A stretch of 64,000 nt of DNA, from positions 19,795,066-19,859,065 of the forward strand of contig OX439129.1 in the NCBI GenBank assembly GCA_949318235.1, given 5' to 3'. The notes beneath the pieces were generated by a model. That model was not told the DNA's origin. It worked only from the letters and a program-made list of their open reading frames with translations, and made no database searches. Both the position numbers and the translations under genes were made by a program. Below are positions 56,249-64,000 of this stretch, piece after piece; positions within the stretch are counted from its first letter, which is position 1; each line of letters begins with the position of its first letter. This stretch comes from Ecdyonurus torrentis. Taxonomy: Eukaryota > Arthropoda > Insecta > Ephemeroptera > Heptageniidae.

Positions 56249-56603
56249 CACAGTAATTAGACAGTAGATTATCTCCTATGCTGAGAATGTCAGATCGGTT
56301 CCGCGCGCCTCCTGTCTCAAGCGGTTTGAACTATTTTGGCGGGGGAGCTCTCGTAACAAGTTTTTGCAAACATTTTATACGAAAATCCATAGCTAAAAAA
56401 AAAATACGGAAGCTTCATAGCTTCATGGAAACTATGAAGCTTCCGTATTTTTTTTTTAGCTATGGGTTTTCGTATAAAATGTTCGCAAAAACTTGTTACG
56501 AGAGCTCCCCCGCCAAAATAGTTCAAACCGCTTGAGACAGGAGGCGCGCGGAACCGATCTGACATTCTCAGCATAGAAGATAATCTACTGTCTAATTACT
56601 GTG
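56249..56603. mobile_element. 355-bp near-perfect foldback element with 9-bp target duplication
   Basis: CACAGTAATTAGACAG at the left and CTGTCTAATTACTGTG at the right, flanked by ATTCTTTGT on both sides (56240-56248 and 56604-56612). The arms of about 170 bp are nearly identical, so the open frame of 85 residues appears on both strands with only three differences. The centre is at about 56426. A 9-bp duplication would fit Mutator-like elements. No transposase. Confidence 0.88.
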
Positions 56604-57047
56604 ATTCTTTGTATGATATAATATCTATAGCGTTATAGCCTTTATCTATATTCATTTAATGTAAAAAAAATGTTAAATATCTCTCTAGGGTTAATCAATT
56701 TGAAGAAACAATCAATTAGCATAAACTGTTTAAATAATTTATATCTATATGTATAAATATACGTATTTAATTTACGTATTTAATTTTATTTATGGTATTG
56801 CAAGAAAGAAAAAAACTTTATATTATTTCTGCTTCTTATATATTTTAATATTTTAAATAATAATCCATTATTCAATGAAAGTCGAACAGGAGTGAATATT
56901 GTATGAGTAAAATGGTTTGTATGGAACAGCATATAATACAGTATTAACATAATAATTTATAGTTACATTCATGCACATAAATTTATCACACAGATCACCT
57001 AATTGCCATGCTAGATTTAATTTTCTTTTATTATTTTACGCTGTTAG

Positions 57048-57628
57048 CAGTGGCGTAACTTCAAAATTTTGGCCAGGGGAAAAAATCTGATACGGGCCCC
57101 CCGAAAGAGAGACAGTGCCGGGGAGGAGGGGGGGGGGGGGGGTGCGCGCCGCAGGCGAACAAATTTGAAAAAGGGGGCGTGACACTGAAATTTTAAGCTA
57201 TTTTTTATAATGAAAATTAAAAAGTGTCACTAACATGAAAAAAAAAAAAAAAATCGTTAAAATGACCTATCATACATATATGATTTTAATTTTTGTCAAT
57301 AATTAATTTTTGCTATAAATAGAAAAAATACATAATTATGATATTTGAAGAAGACATTTATAGAAAATTTAATTAGAAGGTGGTGACAGTTAAAAAATTT
57401 AGTTAATATTAATACCCTCTGTCACAAAATGCATATTATTTGATTGATCCACTTTAACTTTCAAATACTGTTTTTCAACATAAAATTTAATATTACCAAT
57501 TTTTTTTTTGTTATTATTATTATTAATTTTTTTTTTTTTGCGCCAAGCATCAACGGGCCCCCCCCCCCCCAGAAACCGGCGGGCCTGGGGGAACTTCCCC
57601 CTCTCCCCCCCTGGTAGTTACGCCACTG
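57048..57628. mobile_element. hAT MITE with CAGTGGCGTAACT ends
   Basis: CAGTGGCGTAACT and AGTTACGCCACTG ends with the perfect 8-bp duplication GCTGTTAG (57040-57047 and 57629-57636). These ends are typical of non-autonomous hAT elements. The interior has a subterminal block GCCGCAGGCGAACAAATTTG and G-rich/C-rich tracts. Confidence 0.92.
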
Positions 57629-57734
57629 GCTGTTAGATTAATTGAAAGCAACTATTTTTAAATATTAGGTCACGATTACAGAAACTTTCAGTGATATAAA
57701 ATGCTTTCAGAAATATTATGAAGTAAGCTTTACT

Positions 57735-58050
57735 ATAGGCTGGTTTCATTCATGTTAAAGTCGACGTAAGTGGGTACTAAATAACATTGGCCAGTATAGG
57801 AAAATGACACATTTTGCCAGATTAAAAATACTTAGCAATATTTTTGAGTGCATTGATGTTGTTAACAGATTGAATTAAATTAGTACCTCAAGTATGCAAG
57901 AAAAATATAATAATAAAAAAATAGCTAATTTTCCAAAGAAAATAACCAAAAACTACGTTTGTCCTATGCTGAGCAATGTTATTCATTGCTCAAGAAGAGC
58001 ATCGAAAATCACTCAGAATGACGTCATGCATACACATCCTATATAGCAAG
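57735..58050 (+). repeat. Interspersed repeat, unclassified family (copy 2)
   Basis: Shares ordered blocks with 53095-53370 and 62525-62828: GCATTGATGTTGTTAACAG, CCAAAGAAAATA, TGAGCAATGTTATTCATTGCTC, AATGACGTCATGCAT. No TIR or tail found. Confidence 0.75.
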
Positions 58051-58234
58051 CAAAATCTCTCTCATCACAAACAATAGCGATGTAGCTAAATATTGTTGCC
58101 CCCCCCCCCCCTACTTTTATTTGTATAAATTATTTTCCATTATTATTATTATTATTTCGTGGTCTTTTGACTGAGTATGATTACAGGATTGCTATTTTAA
58201 ATTATTTTAGAAAAACATTATCAAAATAAAAAAT

Positions 58235-58352
58235 ATATCAAGGGTGCTCTGCTATTACGCCTGAATTCCATTTGACCTTTAAAAATATTTTTTGCTGCAA
58301 ATGATCATAAATGGGGGGAATTCTTACATTATAGCGTAGCACCCTAGATATC
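58235..58352. repeat. TA-site MITE, internally deleted copy
   Basis: ATATATCAAGGGTGCTCTGCT and TATAGCGTAGCACCCTAGATAT ends of the family at 21826-21992; only one degenerate TTTGACCTTTAAA site remains. Confidence 0.75.
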
Positions 58353-58705
58353 TATATTGATAATAGGTATTTCATATTTCCTATGAACAGACAATATTAA
58401 GACATGCAGGTTACATTGTTTACAGGGTGCAATGTTTTCATCATATATCTAGTTGGGGTCAAAGAACACATAAAACATGAAACTGATTTTTTTTTTATAA
58501 ATATTATATACGATTTGAAGTAACTTAATATCTTTTGATTTGAACTAGTTCTATATTGCAAATATTGTTCCATGTCAACAGGCCATTGCAGTCTTTCCTA
58601 TTCTGTTATTGCAATGATATCATTACCTTACAATGATGTACTCTTCAGGTAAGTTAAATTTGGATACAAGCTTCCACCTAAATCAAGTGGAAGTCCAGGT
58701 AGGGG

Positions 58706-60552
58706 TCAGGAAAGATGGCGCATGCGACTAAGTCGAAAGATGAAATCAAGTAGGTGCATCTGAACTTGAATCTCAATTGGATTGCTTGTCACGTAGAAGC
58801 CAGGGACTCCAGCAAGCTCTAGTGTTGACTGCTGGTCTGATACCTTAATAACACAACAATATGCTCAGACATTAAGTAAATTCTTTATAGACATTAAAGT
58901 TGCAATTAAATTAAAAATAGTATTATTTCAAATAAGGCACTGTAATGCATTCATCTGCTATATAGACACAAAGTTTGAAAAATTTTGTGTTTTTTTAATA
59001 GTGATCATGGTTTTATTAAACCTCCCGAAAACGCGATCTCAAATTTTTAATTAATAACGCGCTAACGTAAGAGTAAAAGCCATTTAGCGACCCCAAACCT
59101 ACGTCACAGCTATAGTTTGACACGAGCGTGAGTTACTCTTATTTTTGCTATCGCTACTTGAAGTAATATTTTACATATTTAAAAAAATGATAATACAGCT
59201 ACAAATATGTAGTAAAATAGTTTATGCAAAGATAAGAGTACTCGCGCCAAGCTAGCGTGAGAGCAAGTTGTAGCTGTGACGTAGGTTCGGGGTTGCTAAA
59301 CGGCTTTTGCTCTCAGCGTGTTAATAAAGAAAATTTTGAGATTGCGTTTTAGGAAGGTTTAATAACACAATGATCTCTAGTAAAAAAAGCTATTGTTGAC
59401 TATATCCCTTTAAGTGACAAAACGGGGGGGAAAAAAAAGAAGAAGAAGAAGAAGAAGAATTTGAAATATGATGACAGTAACCAATACATAACCATCTCAA
59501 TGAATTATAACAAATTTGGGTTTTTTACCTTTTGATCTAGATGCAATATAATCCTCTTGTCCATTTCAATTAAATCATTCTTATGTTTTGCTCCCAATTC
59601 ACGCTTTTTTCTTCTTCTTAATATGAGACATCGAGTCTCACTGGCCATTTTTGCGATTTCCACTGCAATAATAAAGATTAAGTACAGTACTGTTATAGAT
59701 AATGATGCAGAATTGTGACATTTGGCTTTGTATGTTATATAATTACATAACTTACATCTCTGTGCCTTCATGAGACTAATACGTTGCTGTTCAAGATGTT
59801 TCTCCTCCACATGCTGGATCTCCATCAGCCCCTTCACGATCTCATACACTGTATCATTGAGTAGACAGTTGGCAAGCCCAGAGAGTAGCTCACAGGACAC
59901 TCGTTGCTGGAACATCCTGAAACATAATAACCGGTATAGACTTTAATTAACAAGTGAAAAGATAGTGTACTAATATTTTGATAGAGGAGATAATCAAATT
60001 TATATTTACGTTCAGGCTTGCAAAATAAATTACTAGGATTTTATTTATAGCCAAAAGTATGTACTCGTATGTACAACATACCGGTACATGAACAAAAATT
60101 TATTTCAATTTGTTTGTTTGTTAATTAGCTGGGTAAATAAATAAATACATTACATACTGCAGTTGTATTTGAGGTACTGAGGTATTACATAGTTATTAGT
60201 ACATGTAAAAGTAACATAAAAATATGTATGTAACCCTCAATGTTAAAATATTCTTCAAACGAGAATATATGAACCATCATATTATACACAATACAAACCA
60301 ATGAACAACATAATATACATATTATATTACTATATGTATAATACTGTTGATGTCCGTTGTATAGATTTTTTTATTAATATGCATTTTAATTATTGATAAA
60401 GAGAATCACAAGCATATTATAATGTTGTTTAGAAAAATAATAAAAATAATTCTATGTACTTACGGAGTCAAATCCTTGGACATATTTGTTAGCTGTTCTA
60501 ATAAAAAATACAGTTTTCTCTGCAAATCCTCTGGTTTAGAATCATTACTCAT
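58706..60552 (-). CDS. DGCR6: DGCR6 family protein
   Basis: Exons in transcript order: 60579-60464 (coding from the ATG at 60552), 59916-59756, 59662-59529, 58843-58706. Continuous phase gives 173 residues (human about 220). Diagnostic matches to DGCR6: [34 protein letters not shown], the charged helix ending [12 protein letters not shown], then [21 protein letters not shown] and the C-terminal helix LDFIFRLSR. The family is mostly helical and of uncertain biochemical role; the human gene lies in the 22q11 deletion region. Exon 60579-60464 has an acceptor (CCCACAG) upstream and the frame stays open to its edge, so an additional upstream exon, probably untranslated, is likely. The 59529-58843 intron holds a foldback (58999-59379). 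Head-to-head with OSTM1, 270 bp between start codons. Confidence 0.92.
58999..59379. repeat. Foldback element in a DGCR6 intron
   Basis: TAGTGATCATGGTTTTATTAAACCTCCC at the left edge pairs with AGGAAGGTTTAATAACACAATGATC at the right edge. Inner arms pair CCTACGTCACAGCTATA with TAGCTGTGACGTAGG and GCGAGT-type segments. Confidence 0.8.
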
Positions 60553-60822
60553 ACCTTCCACTGGAAGACTCACTGTTTTCTGTGGGAAAAATTACTTTAT
60601 TTACCAATTAACTGCACTAAATGAGCACACAGAGTTTGCTCTTTAATGTTTTAAATGAGTAAGTGGGCGTGGCACGTTTTTGACATAGGACATCAGCTGA
60701 CTTTTGTTGATATTTTAATGAATCGCATTTTACTCATTGATTTTCAAGTGATTTATGCAACTTTTCAATTTAATATATACAAATCTCTTTGATACAAATT
60801 TAGAATAACAAGTGATTTAAGT
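60553..60822. promoter_or_regulatory. Short divergent promoter between DGCR6 and OSTM1
   Basis: Only 270 bp separate the two start codons. The interval contains a GC-box/KLF-like GGGCGTGGC (60664-60672) and CAGCTG (60694-60699) in otherwise AT-rich DNA. The acceptor of the DGCR6 first visible exon (60580-60586) is also in it, so the DGCR6 transcription start is upstream, within or beyond this interval. Confidence 0.5.
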
Positions 60823-63800
60823 ATGTCTTGTAAAATTCTATTTCAGGTAGTATTTGGCATATTGATTTTTAGCAGGTAAGACTTAGATGTAATATATGTA
60901 TTACAACAGTATCACAATGACACATGCATATTTTTAAAGTGTTCTTTTATTGTGAAACATTTACATATATTAGCATTATATATTATGAATATGATCTTTA
61001 TTGCTACTAAATTCATGATATGCATAATACACATGCATATATGTAAATGTATGTTTTATCATATTTATTATTTATATACATATTATGTATGTATGCACAT
61101 TTATGATATGTATGTATGTATGTATGTACCGACATGAATTGAATAACCTGCAATTTTAGTAATGCTTTTCAGTCTATAGTTGTGCAGGTTTTTCATTTCC
61201 TTGCGGTACATGATATGCATAAATTGCATAATATGCATATATGCATATTATTATGTAGATATAATTTCTTTCATTTGCAGTGTACTTACCACTGACGCTC
61301 AACTGGCTGGCAACTGCGATGCATTGCTTCAGAATTTTGCAGAGAGAACAGCAACTTTTACATACTGCGCTATCAGCAATGCTAGACCTATCACATTTTG
61401 TGAGGAATGTGTTAGCTTTTATCTTGAATTACTACAAGCATACCTTGCCATATTTGAGGTAAGTCATACTTTTAATTATACCTATTATTTATTATTATTT
61501 TTATTTATTAAACACAATGTTAAAATTTTATCCAAGGTATATTGATGCTGTTGCGGCTAAACCACACTTCTACTCGTGGCGGGTTTGCTCACTTTCACGT
61601 ATGTATCTACATTTATTGTGATAGCCATATAGAAACACGCATCTGCATTTATCGCCACACCAGGTAATAAAGCACTTCTTCATACGGAAACAGGTGTAGA
61701 AGTGTTTTATATCTGTTGTCGCTATAAATGTAGATTTGTGTTTCTATGGATATCCCAACAAATGCAGATGTGTGAAAATTAACAAACCCGCTAAAAGTAG
61801 AAGTGCGTTTTAGCCGCAACAGCATAGATATTTTAACATTCAAAAAGCACAAACATAATAACATTTGACGTTTGAGTCTTAAGAAGTTAATTTGTATTGT
61901 ATAATTTCTTTACAAGTAAAATGTTTTTTCTCCATGTAGACAACAGATGAGAGTGGCCAGCCATGTAAAATTAAACTGTTGAACTCGGATCGTGTAGAAA
62001 TCATTGATGTGATATTCAAGTCAACATCTGAGTTATGGAAGAGAGGATCATGTGACTGTGAGTATATCTATATTGAAATTACAAGAAAAGGAATATATAT
62101 TTTTTTCTTTCTTTCTTTTTGTAGATTGTTTTGAGACTACCAGCAATGGTACTCTGACTCAGGAACCAAGAAATACAACAAAAGAATTCTTCCGTAGAGA
62201 TCAAGTATACCAGCAATGTGTCTCCGAGCATGGCAATGATACTAAGCCAGACACGGTATGTGTGACGTGTCGCAACACATACATGCAACTCAACCATCAC
62301 TACAATGTTATCAAACTGATTGCAGCAGAAAAAGACAACGACAATGTATGCATGGATATAGTAGACCTGGTATGTGTTTATAAAATATTAATCTCTATTT
62401 TTATTTCTGTACATATTATTAATGTCATAGAGTGCTAATGGCATTAATATTTAAAAATAATAATAATAGAATCAAATTAGTTTTATATTAAAGGATATTA
62501 CCAAGCTTATAGCTACAACTGAAGATATAAGGCGGTTGCATTCATATAAATGTCGACACCATAAAAATGTGAGCACTAAATAGCATGGGCCGCTATGGGA
62601 AAATTACACATTTTGCAGTTTAAAAATAATTTGCAATATTTATGAGAGCATTGATGCTGTTAAAAGGGACAATTCAGTTTTCAAGTTTGCAAATGATAAT
62701 GATAATTATTTTCCAAAGAAAACAGCCTTGTGCGTTGTATACTGAGCAATGTTATTCTTTGCTCCAGTATGGCATTGAAGCACATTCGGTATGATGTCAT
62801 ACACATTCACACTATATACCAACCACCCAAAACCAAATTCAGTAAATCCCCACCCACCTTTTTGTTTTTGTTACCAGAATTTGTGATTAAAACTAGTTTT
62901 TATGAAACAAAAGGTATCAAAATCCGAATTGACCTATTGGCTTTTGCTTGAAAACTTTTAAGTAAAACTAGTTTTGTTCCAAGCAGAAATTCCAACACCT
63001 GAAATTTATTTTTCATTTACATATAGTAGTATACTGTAGTACAACAAGTATTATATACAATAAGATTATCCTCTTTTCTTCTTCTTTTTCTTTACAGAAT
63101 CTTAGTTAAAACTAGATTTATACAAAAGCCTTGTAAGTAAAAGGCAGGTTTTGATCATAATTGTGTATTCACATTTCAATTACTGTATACAGTGAACTCT
63201 CAATTTTGTGAAGTTCAATTCTGTGAATTTCTTGACTTTGGAAAATGTTCAGTTGGGTCCACAGCAGACTTCAACAAAAGCATGGCAATGTTAAAGCTCT
63301 TGATTTTTTGAAATTTAATTTTGTGAAATGATCATTTTTTGGATCATTTCTGATTGCACAAAATTAAGAGTTTACTTTACTGTACATCGAGGGCTACTGT
63401 ACAAGTACATTTCGGTACTTCTGCAATCTCCGCAGGTGCAATTTTGGTACATGCGCAATCTCCGCCGGGCCTACTAATGGCACACCTGTGCAGGCAAACA
63501 GTATGAAGATGTTTCAAAAGTAGGGAGTGCTGAGAATGCAAATGTACCAAAATTGCACCCGTGGATATGTAATGCAGAAGTACAAAAATGCTGCGTAGCC
63601 CTCGATATTATATAGTTTTTGTTTGTTTTTGTTTTAACTTAATTTGAGTTTGGATGGTTACATATAAAAAATATCAAAATACATAAAAAAATATGCGTTC
63701 CCAACTATGACATAAGCTAGTAAAATAATTTTAATTTTAGTGATATTAATGTGCTGACTAGTTTGAAAATTCTTCCAGATGAATGCAACTCGTACTGAAT

Positions 63801-63950
63801 GGAGCAAGAACTTGCACTGTGTAATCACAAGACAGACTCAGGTGCCTCTGTATGTTTCGGGGGCAATCTTGCTGGCTACACCAGTTGCGTTTTATGTCTT
63901 CTCCATGTGTCTTGCATCCAGAGACAACAGACGCAATTGTCAAACTCCAG
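60823..63950 (+). CDS. OSTM1: Osteopetrosis-associated transmembrane protein 1 (partial at 3' end)
   Basis: Exons: 60823-60875, 61281-61458, 61940-62057, 62125-62369, 63779-63950; phase continuous. The last exon is split in phase 1 at a GTTAGT donor, so the gene continues past the window. Exon 1 encodes a signal peptide (MSCKILFQVVFGILIFS). The luminal domain is Cys-rich with N-glycosylation sequons: ISNARPITFCEECVSFY, WKRGSCD, VCVTCRNTYMQLNHHY, DNVCMDIVDLMNATRTEWS match OSTM1. The transmembrane segment is VPLYVSGAILLATPVAFYVF followed by a short basic stretch. In vertebrates OSTM1 is the beta subunit of the lysosomal ClC-7 chloride/proton exchanger, stabilising it by glycosylation of its luminal domain. 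Introns carry inverted repeats at 61547-61823, 62525-62828, 63189-63383 and 63385-63608. Confidence 0.93.
61547..61823. repeat. Foldback MITE with GCTGTTGCGGC ends
   Basis: GCTGTTGCGGCTAAACCACA and TTTTAGCCGCAACAGC are inverse ends; the inner arms GATGCAG/CTGCATTTAT and CACTTCTAC are also paired. It lies in OSTM1 intron 2. Confidence 0.8.
62525..62828 (+). repeat. Interspersed repeat, unclassified family (copy 3)
   Basis: Ordered similarity to 57735-58050 (CATTGATGCTGTTAA, TTTCCAAAGAAAACA, TACTGAGCAATGTTATTC, GATGTCATACACATTC). It lies in OSTM1 intron 4. Confidence 0.75.
63189..63383. repeat. MITE with ACAGTAAACTC-type ends (copy 2)
   Basis: ACAGTGAACTCTCAATTTTG and AATTAAGAGTTTACTTTACTGT ends, with GGTCCACAGCAGACTTCAA shared (inverted) with 37634-37825. 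Confidence 0.7.
63385..63608. repeat. MITE with ATCGAGGGCTAC ends
   Basis: ATCGAGGGCTACTG at the left and GTAGCCCTCGATAT at the right; inner arms TGCAATTTTGGTAC and GTACCAAAATTGCA. Its end resembles, but is not the same as, the ATATCGAGGGTGCTCCGC family. Confidence 0.8.
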
Positions 63951-64000
63951 GTTAGTGCAACTGCTTGTCCAGACCAAACTTTTAATATATAGCCTCTTCA

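Noticed and set aside
56278..56574. 85-residue frame present on both strands
   Set aside because: It is the foldback element read in both directions; no protein family is recognised.

Overview
The window is a stretch of an AT-rich invertebrate animal (metazoan) nuclear genome. Evidence for this is spliced genes with short exons, GT-AG introns of about 0.2-3.6 kb, AATAAA polyadenylation signals, long homopolymer and (TA)n tracts, and many inverted-repeat transposons. The gene set (Parkin, an AGPAT3/4-type acyltransferase, DGCR6, OSTM1, a SENP1/2-type SUMO protease, ATP synthase delta, and a single-domain phosphoethanolamine N-methyltransferase, which vertebrates lack) indicates a non-vertebrate animal. 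The species or phylum cannot be named from this sequence alone.

Layout. 1-1868 is a large foldback. 3149-7570 is a 4.42-kb near-perfect palindrome of two 5'-truncated Penelope-like retroelements (PLEs), each with an intact RT-GIY-YIG ORF. 7600-17848 (+) is the 3' portion of a SENP1/2-like deSUMOylase gene; one of its introns holds a hAT element nested inside another hAT element. 21054-23492 (-) is phosphoethanolamine N-methyltransferase, head-to-head with ATP synthase delta at 24649-25208 (+). 27141-32325 (-) is a complete eight-exon Parkin gene, head-to-head with a seven-exon AGPAT3/4-like gene at 33389-39213 (+). 39.3-58.7 kb is gene-poor: AT-rich DNA with scattered CpG-rich islands, a second inverted copy of the nested hAT (50434-53045) and several foldback elements. 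58706-60552 (-) is DGCR6, head-to-head with OSTM1 (60823-63950, +), which runs off the window end.

The exon chains were derived by eye. In every gene the reading phase carries through all splice junctions and the product matches its family end to end, so the gene calls are strong. Three consecutive divergent gene pairs share short intergenic promoters. Functionally, Parkin (mitophagy ubiquitin ligase) and ATP synthase delta are mitochondrial, while PMT and AGPAT act in phospholipid synthesis. No operon-like logic is implied.

The main points of interest are the symmetric PLE palindrome with a possible variant hammerhead core, the hAT-in-hAT composite that moved as a unit, a MITE family that enters TA repeats and carries paired TCAAGGTCA nuclear-receptor-type sites, AGPAT-PRKN linkage as in vertebrates, and a Parkin with a changed catalytic-centre residue and an N-terminal extension.
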